Positions 25,077 through 34,559 of a stretch of 64,000 nt of DNA are shown here, piece after piece. The stretch is from assembly GCA_044347755.1 (NCBI GenBank), contig JBIKUE010000005.1, positions 1 to 64,000 on the forward strand. The letters are read 5' to 3'. The notes beneath the pieces are model-generated. The model made no database searches. It was not told the DNA's origin and saw only the letters and a program-made list of their open reading frames with translations. How positions within the stretch are numbered: position 1 is the stretch's first letter; each line of letters starts with the position of its first letter. The position numbers and the translations under genes are program-made. This DNA is from M3007 sp044347755. Its GTDB lineage: Bacteria; Bacteroidota; Bacteroidia; Chitinophagales; Saprospiraceae.

Positions 25077-28000
25077 ATGCGAAAGCCAATTGTGTACGCA
25101 ATTCTTGCAACGGCAGCCGTTGCAACAGGCATTTTTTTCCTCGTTAACAACCAAAAAATAGTAAAAAACGAGGCCTATTATGAAGCCGTTTCCCAATATG
25201 TTTATGCCTTCAGTTCCGGATCCATCAGTCGCGATGACGTAGTCAGGGTGCGGTTTGTGAATGCAGCTATTAATGCTGAACAGGTAGGCCAGGAAGTACC
25301 GGCTTCCCTGTTTTCCACCAGCCCAAAGATTGAAGGAAAAGCTGTGTGGGAAGACGACCGCACCATCAAACTCACCCCGGCCAAACCGTTGCCACCCGGT
25401 AAGCGGTTCACCGCACAGGTTGCCTTGAAACGCATTTATACAGAGGCGCCGGATCTTGCCCGGATTTTTGAGTTCAGTTTCCATATCCGTGAACTGGCTT
25501 ATGAAGTCACTACCGACGGCATTACCATGGATCCTGCTGACCCAAGACAGCAACAGGTCATTGGCCGGATCCGGGTGAACGAAGCCTGTGAGTCTGCTAA
25601 AATTGAGCAAATGTTTGCCGCAAAACAAGGGAATAAAGCTCTTTTGGTGAGTTGGCAACACGATCAGGATGGCAAAACACACCAATGGACCATTGCCGGC
25701 GTGGAACGGTCCAATGTTCCAAGTTCGGTACGCATGTCGTGGTCTGGCGATCCTATTGGAGTAGACAAAGACTTTGTAGAAACACAGGGAGTTCCACCTT
25801 TGGGCGAATTCAGCATCCTTTCTGCCAAAGCTGTGCAGGTAGAGGAACAATACATATTACTCAATTTCAGCGATCCTATTTCTGGCGCACAGGATCTTTC
25901 CGGCCTGGTTCGGATAGACAATTTTGCCGGTAAACTTCGCTTTGTATCAGATGGCAACTTCGTACGTGTTTATCCTGATGCACGCATCACCGGTGCAAAA
26001 AAGGTGCAGATAGATGGGAGCATTCGCAATACCGCCGGCCAATACCTGAATGGAGCCGGAGAATGGACCCTGAATTTTGAAGACCTCAAACCAGGCGTAC
26101 GTTTGGTAGGCCGGGGCGCTATCATACCACAACAAAATAATGGAAGCGTAATCTTCCCGTTTGAAGCAGTGGGCCTAACTGCTGTAGATGTTGAGGTATT
26201 CAAGATATTTAATTCCAATATCCTTCAGTTTCTTCAGGTAAATGAAATTGAAGGAGAACAGGAACTGGAACGCGTAGGTAAAATTGTACTTCAGAAAAAA
26301 TTTGATCTGGCTGCTATTAACCCTGATGCTTCTTCAAAAGTTTGGCAAAGGTATGCCCTTGACCTGAAAGATATGATCCAGAAAGACCCGGGCGCTATAT
26401 ATCAGGTGAGGCTCGCTTATAAAATGGATTACACAAGTTGCAACAATATTTTCTCTCAGGAAACGGAAAATGAGGTGGAAGACGGCGTTGTGCGTTCCAT
26501 TTTAGGCGGTTACCGGGGTATTTACTGGGATGAAACGGATAGCGAATATTGGTGGGATGAAGAGGATGATTACAGTTGGGATAACCGGGAAAATCCTTGC
26601 TCCCGGGAATACTACAACCGGGAACACTTCACCATGCGCAATGTATTTGTCAGTGATCTCGGCATAACGGCCAAAAAAGGTCGAGATGGTTCTCTTTTCC
26701 TGGCCGTTACAGATTTGCATACCGCTCAACCGGTAAGTGGCATTGACATAGAATTGCTCAGTTTTCAGCTTCAACCCATCACCAAAGTTCGCACCCAAGG
26801 GGATGGAACCGTGATGGTAGAAGGTTTGCGTGAATCTCCTTTCCTGGCAATGGCCACCGGCAATAACCGTCGGGGATATCTTCGCATGGCCGATGGTAAC
26901 GCTTTGTCTTTAAGCCGATTTGATGTGGCCGGTATGGAATCCCAAAAAGGCCTGAAGGGATATATTTATGGGGAACGCGGCGTTTGGCGCCCTGGTGACT
27001 CCCTGTATTTGAATTTTGTATTGGAAGATAAAACCGGGCGTTTGCCACAAGGCCACCCAGTGGTTTTTGAGTTGCGGGATCCTGGAGGCTCCATGCAATA
27101 TCGTACCGTATCAACAAGTGGCGTAAATGGTGTTTATCCATTCTATTGCGCTACCCGATCCGAGGCTAAAACAGGCAACTGGACGGCCAAAGTGATGGTT
27201 GGCGGCGCCGAATTCACCAAACAGGTAAAAATAGAAACCGTAAAACCCAACCGCCTGAAACTTGACCTGAACTTCGGGCCAAGAGCATTCCTGACGGCCA
27301 GCGACTTCAGTGTGGGTGGCGAAGGAGAAGGCCTGACCGGCAACCTGAAGGTTAACTGGTTGCACGGAGCAGTAGCCCAGAATCTAAAATCAACGGTTGA
27401 AATGCAGGTTCGGGCCGTTAAAACAGAATTCAAGGGATACAATGGATACACCTTTGATGATCCATCCCGATATTTCTATTCTGATCCAGAGGTGCTTTTC
27501 GATGCCAATATCGATCAGAACGGACAGGCAAAAGTGCCCTTAAAAATTGGTGAAGTGAGTGCTGCTCCCGGCAAGCTCATTGCCAATTTCAAGGTTAGAG
27601 CATTTGAAGCTGGCGGCGATTTCAGCACAGACAACTTTGCTCTGGATGTTTTACCCTATGAACGTTTTGTTGGTGTGTATATCCCAACCGACAAATGGGG
27701 CAGTAAAACACTGGATAGAAGCGGGAGCAGTAAGGTCAACTTCGCGGTATTGAACAATTTGGGCAAACCGGTAGCTAATCATAAAATCACCGTTGCACTG
27801 TACCGGGTAGACTGGCGGTGGTGGTGGGACGATGATGCACGTTCTGGCATAGGTCAATACAATAGTAGTGAGCTAAATGATGCTGTTGACCACGCAGAAC
27901 TGGTAACAGATACAAGAGGTCAGGCCAGCTGGACGGTGAAACCATCCGGTTGGGGACGTTACCTGGTTCGGGTTGCTGACACGGAAGAAGGACATACCGC

Positions 28001-30728
28001 CGGCGATTTCTTCTGGTCTGGACAGCCAGAAGAGTTAAACGACATTCAAAGCCGCAATGCGGCCGCCATGTTGCCCTTTACCGTAGAAAAAGAGAAATAT
28101 AATGTAGAGGAAGAGGTAGTGCTCAAGGTGCCTGCCAGCGAAAACGGTCGCATTCTGCTTACCCTGGAAACCGGCACCCGCGTTGCCAAACACCTGTGGT
28201 TTGACGCTGTGGCTGGCGACAACTTTCTCCGATTCAAAGCGGAAAAGAACATGGCGCCTACCGTGTATGCACACGTGAGCCTGATGCAGCCGCATGCCCA
28301 AACGAAAAATGACCTGCCCATCCGAATGTATGGCGTAGTCCCGGTCAATATTGAAAATGTGGCTACCCGATTGGAAGCGCAAATTGACATGCCAGACCAA
28401 TTGCGCCCGGATGAGTTTTTCAATATTTCGCTGAAAGAAAAAGGAGGAAAAGCCTGTGTGTACACACTTGATGTCGTGGATGAAGGGCTTCTCGACCTTA
28501 CCAGATTCAAAACTCCGAATCCCTGGGATGCCTTCTACGCACGGGAAGCACACGGGGTAAAAACCTGGGATATCTACGATTATGTACTGGGTGCGTATGG
28601 CGCCGAGTTGTCGAGAATTCTGGCAATTGGTGGTGATGGCATCAATCAAAAGGCCAAAAACGCCAATCAGGTGAATCGATTTAAACCTTGTGTGATCCAC
28701 CTGGGTCCGTTCAAACTGGAAAAAGGTCAAACGGCCAAACACCGATTAAAAATTGAGAACTACGTGGGTTCGGTGCGTGTCATGGCAGTTATGTCGGCTC
28801 CAGGTGCTGCCGGGGAAGGCGCTTATGGCAATGCGGAGAAGACATGTCCAGTACGCAAACCTCTGATGATAATGCCCACCTTGCCGCGTGTATTAGGCCC
28901 GGGTGAAACTTTGCGACTTCCGGTGGAAGTATTTGCCATGGAAAAATCCATCAATAGCGCCACTGTGGATGTGGATGAAACCTCAGGCCTGGTGAGTGTA
29001 GCTTCCAATTCCACCAATCTTGCTTTTAGCGAGCCCGGCCAAAAAATGGCTTACTTTGATTTGAAAGTAGGCAACAAGACGGGGGTGGCTAAATTCAAGA
29101 TTTCCGCCACCGGTGGTGGGGAATTTGCCAATGCCAATATAGAGATCGAGGTACGTAATCCTAACCCGCTCATTACCAGAGTGCTGGACGGAAGCGTAGA
29201 ACCCGGTCAAACCTGGACTCAGTCTTCCAAAGTAACTGACTTCAGTGATCTGGACGCAGCTGTACTAGAGATCAGCAGTATTCCCCCTATTAACCTCTCC
29301 AAACAACTGGAATACCTCATCAAATATCCTCACGGATGTATTGAGCAAACCACCTCGGCAGCATTTCCACAATTGTATGTAGATCTGATCGCGCCACTAA
29401 ACTCCAAGCAACAGCAGGATATTCAAAAGAACATCACGGCCGCCATTGCCAAATTGCAAAATTTCCAGATGGCTTCCGGCGGGTTCTCTTATTGGGCCGG
29501 CGGAAATGAGGTTGCTGACTGGGCTGGCACCTACGCCGGGCATTTCCTGATGGAAGCCAGATCAAGAGGATTCTCGGTTCCTCAGCAGATGTTGGACCGC
29601 TGGATTGAATATCAGCAAAAAGTTTCCAGAAGTTGGGAACCAGGCAAAGACAACGACCCACATGGCTGGTGGCATCACGATAATGAATTGTCGCAGGCCT
29701 ATCGTTTGTATGCACTGGCATTGGCAGGAAAACCAGACCTGGCCGGGATGAACCGTATGCGCGAGCAAAAAATGAAGTACGACAACTCAGCTTCTATGCT
29801 TGCTGCAGCATACGCCACCGCCGGCAAAAATGAAGCAGCCCGGGATCTGTTGAACGATACCAACACCAAAAAATTCGGGTATACCTGGTGGGGCTACACC
29901 TATGGCTCTGACCTGCGCGATCTGGCGTTGAAACTGGAAACCCTTACTGCCATTGGCGACAATAAGCGCGGCATGGATGTAGCTATGCAGGTGGCATCTC
30001 AAGTTGGCGATGCAGCCCGCTGGTACTCTACTCAAGAAGTAGCTACTTGCCTGAGAGCCCTTTGCAAATATGCTAAAAAGACCACTTTTGGAGAAAAAGC
30101 GGATTTTGTCATCAAGGCTGGCGGAAGGGAAATTCCGGTAAATAGCACCACTCCATACTATCTCTATCCGCTGGGTGATGAAGTTACTGGAGGTGTATCA
30201 GTGAAAAACCTGAGCAAACAGAAGCTTTACAGTCGCATTGTAATGCGCGGCCGGCCGGCTTCTGCTGATGTGCCGTCTGAAAGCAGCAATATTTCTCTGG
30301 GCGTTCGGTATACTGATCTTAAAGGATCTGCGATAGATCCGGGTAAACTCAAACAAGGCACCGATTTTTTGGCAGAGGTTACCGTAACCCGGACTGGAAC
30401 GATGCGCTTTGACTTTAATGAATTGGCACTTTCACAGATCTTCCCTTCCGGATGGGAAATTCTGAATACCCGTATGAATCTGGTAGGTGGTGCAACCTCA
30501 GACCCAATGGATTATCAGGATGTACGCGACGACAGGGTATTTACCTACTTCGATCTACCTTTTAACTGGAACAATGATAAGAACGCCAAACAATCGCGTA
30601 CTTATCGCATACAGTTGAACGCCGCTTATGCCGGGAAATACTATTTGCCTGCTGTAGCCTGCGAAGCCATGTACGACAATCGGATCAGAGCGGTGCAGCC
30701 GGGTAAGTGGGTAGAAGTGGTGAATTGA
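25077..30728 (+). CDS. bacterial alpha-2-macroglobulin family protein with intact thioester motif
   Basis: This 1,883-residue protein has one N-terminal hydrophobic segment (about 8-23) without a lipobox Cys, so it is probably anchored in the inner membrane and faces the periplasm. MG-type beta domains follow. An MG2-like GERGVWRPGDSLYLNF lies near residue 632, a macroglobulin core around 1130-1300 (CVYTLDVVDEGLLDLTRF), and the thioester CIEQ at C1421-Q1424 (PHGCIEQTTS). The alpha-helical thioester domain follows (GGFSYWAGG, about 1460-1650). In this family the thioester covalently traps attacking proteases. The usual partner pbpC is not adjacent. A second A2M, with a lipobox, lies 15 kb away. 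Confidence 0.9.
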   Translation: MRKPIVYAILATAAVATGIFFLVNNQKIVKNEAYYEAVSQYVYAFSSGSISRDDVVRVRFVNAAINAEQVGQEVPASLFSTSPKIEGKAVWEDDRTIKLTPAKPLPPGKRFTAQVALKRIYTEAPDLARIFEFSFHIRELAYEVTTDGITMDPADPRQQQVIGRIRVNEACESAKIEQMFAAKQGNKALLVSWQHDQDGKTHQWTIAGVERSNVPSSVRMSWSGDPIGVDKDFVETQGVPPLGEFSILSAKAVQVEEQYILLNFSDPISGAQDLSGLVRIDNFAGKLRFVSDGNFVRVYPDARITGAKKVQIDGSIRNTAGQYLNGAGEWTLNFEDLKPGVRLVGRGAIIPQQNNGSVIFPFEAVGLTAVDVEVFKIFNSNILQFLQVNEIEGEQELERVGKIVLQKKFDLAAINPDASSKVWQRYALDLKDMIQKDPGAIYQVRLAYKMDYTSCNNIFSQETENEVEDGVVRSILGGYRGIYWDETDSEYWWDEEDDYSWDNRENPCSREYYNREHFTMRNVFVSDLGITAKKGRDGSLFLAVTDLHTAQPVSGIDIELLSFQLQPITKVRTQGDGTVMVEGLRESPFLAMATGNNRRGYLRMADGNALSLSRFDVAGMESQKGLKGYIYGERGVWRPGDSLYLNFVLEDKTGRLPQGHPVVFELRDPGGSMQYRTVSTSGVNGVYPFYCATRSEAKTGNWTAKVMVGGAEFTKQVKIETVKPNRLKLDLNFGPRAFLTASDFSVGGEGEGLTGNLKVNWLHGAVAQNLKSTVEMQVRAVKTEFKGYNGYTFDDPSRYFYSDPEVLFDANIDQNGQAKVPLKIGEVSAAPGKLIANFKVRAFEAGGDFSTDNFALDVLPYERFVGVYIPTDKWGSKTLDRSGSSKVNFAVLNNLGKPVANHKITVALYRVDWRWWWDDDARSGIGQYNSSELNDAVDHAELVTDTRGQASWTVKPSGWGRYLVRVADTEEGHTAGDFFWSGQPEELNDIQSRNAAAMLPFTVEKEKYNVEEEVVLKVPASENGRILLTLETGTRVAKHLWFDAVAGDNFLRFKAEKNMAPTVYAHVSLMQPHAQTKNDLPIRMYGVVPVNIENVATRLEAQIDMPDQLRPDEFFNISLKEKGGKACVYTLDVVDEGLLDLTRFKTPNPWDAFYAREAHGVKTWDIYDYVLGAYGAELSRILAIGGDGINQKAKNANQVNRFKPCVIHLGPFKLEKGQTAKHRLKIENYVGSVRVMAVMSAPGAAGEGAYGNAEKTCPVRKPLMIMPTLPRVLGPGETLRLPVEVFAMEKSINSATVDVDETSGLVSVASNSTNLAFSEPGQKMAYFDLKVGNKTGVAKFKISATGGGEFANANIEIEVRNPNPLITRVLDGSVEPGQTWTQSSKVTDFSDLDAAVLEISSIPPINLSKQLEYLIKYPHGCIEQTTSAAFPQLYVDLIAPLNSKQQQDIQKNITAAIAKLQNFQMASGGFSYWAGGNEVADWAGTYAGHFLMEARSRGFSVPQQMLDRWIEYQQKVSRSWEPGKDNDPHGWWHHDNELSQAYRLYALALAGKPDLAGMNRMREQKMKYDNSASMLAAAYATAGKNEAARDLLNDTNTKKFGYTWWGYTYGSDLRDLALKLETLTAIGDNKRGMDVAMQVASQVGDAARWYSTQEVATCLRALCKYAKKTTFGEKADFVIKAGGREIPVNSTTPYYLYPLGDEVTGGVSVKNLSKQKLYSRIVMRGRPASADVPSESSNISLGVRYTDLKGSAIDPGKLKQGTDFLAEVTVTRTGTMRFDFNELALSQIFPSGWEILNTRMNLVGGATSDPMDYQDVRDDRVFTYFDLPFNWNNDKNAKQSRTYRIQLNAAYAGKYYLPAVACEAMYDNRIRAVQPGKWVEVVN

Positions 30729-30740
30729 TGGGTTAGTAGT

Positions 30741-30874
30741 GTCGGGGTCTCAGAAGTAATTTTTACCGCAGAGGTGGGGAGGCGCAGAGAGGATTTTTTT
30801 TTAACCGAGACAGGAACTCTCCCTCTGCGCCTCTCCGCCTCTGCGGTAAAAAAAATACGACTTTTGAGACAGCT
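30741..30874. mobile_element. MITE-like element with terminal and internal inverted repeats, copy A
   Basis: The right end reads AGAGCTGTCTCAAAAGT on the minus strand, almost the same as the right end of the element at 54020-54133; the left end is a weaker complement. Inside, 30763-30792 and 30822-30850 pair as a stem starting TTTTACCGCAGAGG. There is no coding sequence. The GCTGTCTCAAAAGT wording resembles ends of insertion sequences in Bacteroidota; no transposase was seen here. Its right end abuts the waaA stop codon. Confidence 0.6.
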
Positions 30875-30877
30875 CTA

Positions 30878-32113
30878 TTAACTTACTCCCCGTAGAAATA
30901 TCATTACTTTTTCCGTGGCGCCGCTGTTTTCTTCCAAATAACTCAATACAGCACGGGAAGCTGTCCTGTAGAAATTTTCGTCCTCAAGCATTTTCAAAAC
31001 AGCCAATAGATCATTGCTGTTTTGCACCACAAATCCACCTCCACGAGCTACAAATTGCCGGGCTTCTTCAAATTTCTGGTATTTAGGGCCGAAAATGACT
31101 GGCAAACCAAAGGCCGCCGGCTCCAGGGTATTATGAATTCCTTTCCCAAAACCACCTCCAATGTAGGCACTGTGTCCGTACCGGTAAAGCGTATTGAGCA
31201 ACCCGATATTATCAATGACCATCCATTTGGCATCCGTTTTGGGCCCCTGTGAATATTTGGTTACCCCATCAGCAGCAACCTGGCGGCAAATTCGGTCAAC
31301 ATTATTTGCAGAAGGCTCATGAGGAGCAATAAGCACCTTATCAAGGCGGGATGACTGCACTGCCGGGTATAAAATTTCCTCGTCTTTAATCCAGGAACTA
31401 CCAACCACTAAAACCTGGTTTGACCCTGCCACAAAGGGTCCAACCACCGGATTTTCAGGCACCTGTCTGGCAATGTCCATGACCCGGTCAACACGGGTAT
31501 CTCCTGCCACTGTAACCTGATTGATGCCAACAGCCTGAAGCAATTGTTCTGATTGGCTATCCTGTACATAGAGGTGGTCAAAAGCCTCCAGCATCTTTCG
31601 CCAAAATGGGCCGTACCATTTAAAAAATGGTTGTCCCGGACGAAAAACAGCTGAAATCAGAATGGTCGGTGTTCCATTCTTTTTCAATGCATTCAAAAAA
31701 TTAGCCCAGAATTCATATTTGATAAAGACCGCTACATTGGGCTGAAGAATTTCCAGAAAATCATGAGCATTTGAGATGGTATCTGCCGGCAAATAACAGA
31801 TCAGATCGGCGTGGGGATAGTTTTTTCGAATTTCGTAGCCGGAGGGAGAAAAGAAGGTCAATACTATTTTCCACTCAGGGTATTCTGACCGGAATGCTTC
31901 AATGACCGGCCTGCCCTGTTCAAACTCGCCCAAGGATGCCGCATGGAACCAGCATACTTTTGGTGTTCCCTCCCAGGCTGTAACAGCTGTTTGAAGCCGG
32001 TTTCGCCAGTTTTTCCGTCCTTCCACCCATAACCGGGCCTTGGGATGAAACAAGGCTGCTATGTTAATTATAGCAAGATAGCCATAAATGAGCAGGTGAT
32101 AGACTAAAAGCAT
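30878..32113 (-). CDS. waaA: 3-deoxy-D-manno-octulosonic acid (Kdo) transferase
   Basis: It adds Kdo from CMP-Kdo to the lipid A precursor during lipopolysaccharide synthesis at the inner face of the inner membrane. The 411-residue product has one N-terminal membrane segment (about 3-22), then the GT30 features: WFHAASLGEFEQGRPVI with the catalytic Glu, a central VLTFFSPSGYEIRKNY, VFIKYEFWANFLNAL, and in the second Rossmann domain VVGSSWIKDEEIL and YIGGGFGKGIHNTLEPAAFGLPVIFGP. A barrel gene lies upstream on the same strand. The stop codon abuts a MITE-like element. Confidence 0.95.
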   Translation of the reverse strand: MLLVYHLLIYGYLAIINIAALFHPKARLWVEGRKNWRNRLQTAVTAWEGTPKVCWFHAASLGEFEQGRPVIEAFRSEYPEWKIVLTFFSPSGYEIRKNYPHADLICYLPADTISNAHDFLEILQPNVAVFIKYEFWANFLNALKKNGTPTILISAVFRPGQPFFKWYGPFWRKMLEAFDHLYVQDSQSEQLLQAVGINQVTVAGDTRVDRVMDIARQVPENPVVGPFVAGSNQVLVVGSSWIKDEEILYPAVQSSRLDKVLIAPHEPSANNVDRICRQVAADGVTKYSQGPKTDAKWMVIDNIGLLNTLYRYGHSAYIGGGFGKGIHNTLEPAAFGLPVIFGPKYQKFEEARQFVARGGGFVVQNSNDLLAVLKMLEDENFYRTASRAVLSYLEENSGATEKVMIFLRGVS

Positions 32114-32197
32114 AGCACAGCATAGTATTTTACTCGTGCGAAGTACGAAAACAAAAAGCTAATAACTCAATAAACCCTCATAAACCCCATAAACCTA

Positions 32198-32959
32198 TCA
32201 ATAATATATCTCCTCCGCAAACCCAGTATAAAATGGCAATGTAAACGCCATTCTGACACCGAATCGAAGATCAATCCGAGGTTCATCCAGTTTGCGCATT
32301 TCGGTAAAATCCCAGTCGCGACGCGTGTTAGTGAAACCTTGATTAAACTCCAGGCCGATCAGCCAACTGACCTCTCTTCCATAACCAACACGTTGCCATC
32401 CCACAAATTGCTGGAATGCCGGCCCGCCTGTTAAGCGGTCGTAGCCTTTCCGATAATCACCGGTTAACTGGGCAGCCGTTCTGGCATCATCCAGAATACG
32501 AATACGGTGTTGGGTCCATCCACCGCCAAAGGTGAGTCGGAGGCCTTCACGGGATTCTTTGAAAGTGATCAATTTGCCAAAGGTAGCGCCCAGATACATA
32601 CCTCTTTGTTGTAAACGAACGGTTGCAATGGTTCGGTCATTGCCAATGATATCGCCGGATGGCGTCCGAATAATAGCCAGGGGATCTTCATTGATTTTAC
32701 TTCCAAAGAAGAAAGCCCCTTCCAGGCCAACAATCCAGTTGCTTTTGGTAATAAAATCCGTTCCGGCGCCAATAGCTCCATTGATTTGGAAGCGTTTGGA
32801 CAAATCTCCTGCAGGCAAATGGCCTCCCAAGGCAAAATGCGCCAATATCCCCTTATTTTTGCCATCCTTTTTGGGGGCTTTCTCCGCTTGGCTTGTTTGT
32901 GCCACAACACTAAATCCAGCCAACAGGGCAATCCAAAATATGAGTATTTTTTTCATCAT
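32198..32959 (-). CDS. outer-membrane barrel-like protein, unknown function
   Basis: The start at 32959 (or the next ATG, one codon later) gives a clear signal peptide (MMKKILIFWIALLAGFSVVAQ). A longer frame to 33010 would overlap the divergent gene. The mature part begins with a lysine-rich stretch and then alternates strands (NGAIGAGTDFITKSNWIVGLEGAFFF, GMYLGATFGKLI, RLTFGGGWTQHRIR) as in small barrels of about 230 residues. It ends with GFAEEIYY. No family was recognised. Only 18 bases separate it from the divergent FAD oxidase gene, so the two share or overlap their control regions. Confidence 0.7.
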   Translation of the reverse strand: MMKKILIFWIALLAGFSVVAQTSQAEKAPKKDGKNKGILAHFALGGHLPAGDLSKRFQINGAIGAGTDFITKSNWIVGLEGAFFFGSKINEDPLAIIRTPSGDIIGNDRTIATVRLQQRGMYLGATFGKLITFKESREGLRLTFGGGWTQHRIRILDDARTAAQLTGDYRKGYDRLTGGPAFQQFVGWQRVGYGREVSWLIGLEFNQGFTNTRRDWDFTEMRKLDEPRIDLRFGVRMAFTLPFYTGFAEEIYY

Positions 32960-32977
32960 GTTATTAGCAAAAGAGGC

Positions 32978-34438
32978 ATGAACCACCTTGAAACGTTTTC
33001 GGAGGGACAATCGCTGTCCCTTTCCGGCAAAAATACAACGCTTCCAACGATCGCTCCTTCCATCTGGGCAGAATTGCGTGAGATAGTGAGTGAATCATTC
33101 CTTCTGACAGATGAAACTGCACTCCGGCAACACGGACATGATGAAACAGAAGACCTGGTATTTCTACCTCAGGGTGTCCTGGAACCTGCGGATACGGATC
33201 AAATCAGTCGCATCATGCGTCTGTGTACCCGCGAACGCATACCTGTAACTGTTCGCGGAGGCGGGTCCGGGCTGGCCGGCGGCGCGCTGCCCAATCATGG
33301 CGGACTGGTGATTTCAATGCGGCGATTTGATCAAATTTTGCGCCTTGATGAGCGCAATTTTCAGGTTACGGTTGAACCAGGTGTTATTACGGAAAATCTT
33401 CAGAATACGCTGAAAGACAAAGGGTTGTTCTACCCGCCAGATCCCAGCAGCCGTGGCTGGAGTTTCATTGGTGGCAATATCAGTACCAATGCCGGCGGAC
33501 CCAAAGCCGTAAAATACGGAGTGGTCAAAGACCACGTGCTGAACCTGGAAGTGGTATTAGCCGATGGTGAAATCATCTGGACTGGCGCCAACACCCTGAA
33601 AAACTCCACCGGGTACAACCTTACCCAGCTCATGGTAGGCAGTGAAGGCACTTTGGGAATCGTTACCAAGATCGTACTTAAGCTCCAGCCCTACCCTACC
33701 CAAAATCTGTTGATGCTGGTGCCTTTTCGTTCAGCAGAAAGTGCCTGCGCTGCTGTGGCAGCTATTTTCCAGGCCGGTGTTACCCCAAGTGGATTGGAGT
33801 TTATGGAACGTAATGCGATCGACTGGGCCGTTCGGTACGTGGGCGAAACGCCGGTGCCCATTCAGGAGGAAGACGCTGCACACCTGCTGATAGAAGTAGA
33901 CGGTTTTCACATGGAAAGCCTGGTAGCAGATTGTGAAACCATTTCGCGGGTTTTGGAACAGTTTGATTGTGGCGAAATCTTTTTTGCCGACGATGATGCT
34001 ACCAAAACAGCCCTTTGGAAACTGCGCCGTAATGTGGCCCATGCGGTGAAGAAAAATTCCATCTACAAAGAAGAGGATACGGTGGTGCCGAGGGCAGAAC
34101 TTCCTGCTTTGCTCAAAATGGTGAAGGACGTTGGCGCGCGTTACGGCTTTGAATCTGTGTGTTATGGTCATGCCGGCGATGGCAATTTGCACGTCAATAT
34201 TCTGCGTGGCGACCTTTCTGAAACATCCTGGAATGGAGAAGTACCCAAGGGTATTCGTGAGATCTTCCAGTTTGTGAAAAGTGTGGGAGGCACCATTTCC
34301 GGAGAGCACGGGATCGGCCTGGTACAAAGGCCTTATGTGGATATTGTGTTCTCAGAAACAGAACGCAGGCTTATGCGTGAGATCAAAAAGGTGTTTGATC
34401 CGCTGGGAATATTGAATCCCGGGAAGGGATTGGGGTAG
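32978..34438 (+). CDS. FAD-binding oxidase, GlcD/D-lactate dehydrogenase-like
   Basis: The ATG at 32978 starts MNHLETFSEGQSLSL; a longer frame to 32786 would overlap the divergent gene and encode no plausible domain. The product (486 residues) has a PCMH-type FAD domain with VTVRGGGSGLAGGALP and FIGGNISTNAGGPKAVKYG, a VGSEGTLGIVTKIVLKL segment, and a C-terminal FAD-oxidase_C domain with YGHAGDGNLHVN and GGTISGEHGIG. Such enzymes oxidise 2-hydroxy acids (glycolate, D-lactate) in the cytoplasm. The iron-sulfur subunit gene is not adjacent, so electron transfer would go to another partner. The exact substrate is not clear. Confidence 0.9.
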   Translation: MNHLETFSEGQSLSLSGKNTTLPTIAPSIWAELREIVSESFLLTDETALRQHGHDETEDLVFLPQGVLEPADTDQISRIMRLCTRERIPVTVRGGGSGLAGGALPNHGGLVISMRRFDQILRLDERNFQVTVEPGVITENLQNTLKDKGLFYPPDPSSRGWSFIGGNISTNAGGPKAVKYGVVKDHVLNLEVVLADGEIIWTGANTLKNSTGYNLTQLMVGSEGTLGIVTKIVLKLQPYPTQNLLMLVPFRSAESACAAVAAIFQAGVTPSGLEFMERNAIDWAVRYVGETPVPIQEEDAAHLLIEVDGFHMESLVADCETISRVLEQFDCGEIFFADDDATKTALWKLRRNVAHAVKKNSIYKEEDTVVPRAELPALLKMVKDVGARYGFESVCYGHAGDGNLHVNILRGDLSETSWNGEVPKGIREIFQFVKSVGGTISGEHGIGLVQRPYVDIVFSETERRLMREIKKVFDPLGILNPGKGLG

Positions 34439-34477
34439 GTGTTTTGCGAGGCGCAGGGATTTTTTTACCGCAGAGAC

Positions 34478-34550
34478 GCTGAGGCGCGGAGTTTTTTAGT
34501 GACGGGGGGATTGGCAGTCACCCCGTCACTAAAAAACTCCGCGCCTCAGC
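34478..34550. terminator. 30-bp perfect stem, bidirectional terminator between convergent genes
   Basis: Bases 34478-34507 and 34521-34550 are exact complements (arm core GGAGTTTTTTAGTGACG) around a 13-base loop. They are flanked by shorter TTTTTACC/GGTAAAAA complements. The stem lies between the FAD oxidase and the converging T9SS gene. A nearly identical, longer copy is found at 37306-37378 after the next paralogous gene. Confidence 0.75.
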
Positions 34551-34559
34551 GGTAAAAAC

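Noticed and set aside
24957..25850. 297-codon minus-strand frame opposite the start of the first A2M gene
   Set aside because: It overlaps a clear coding gene on the other strand and shows no recognisable protein features.
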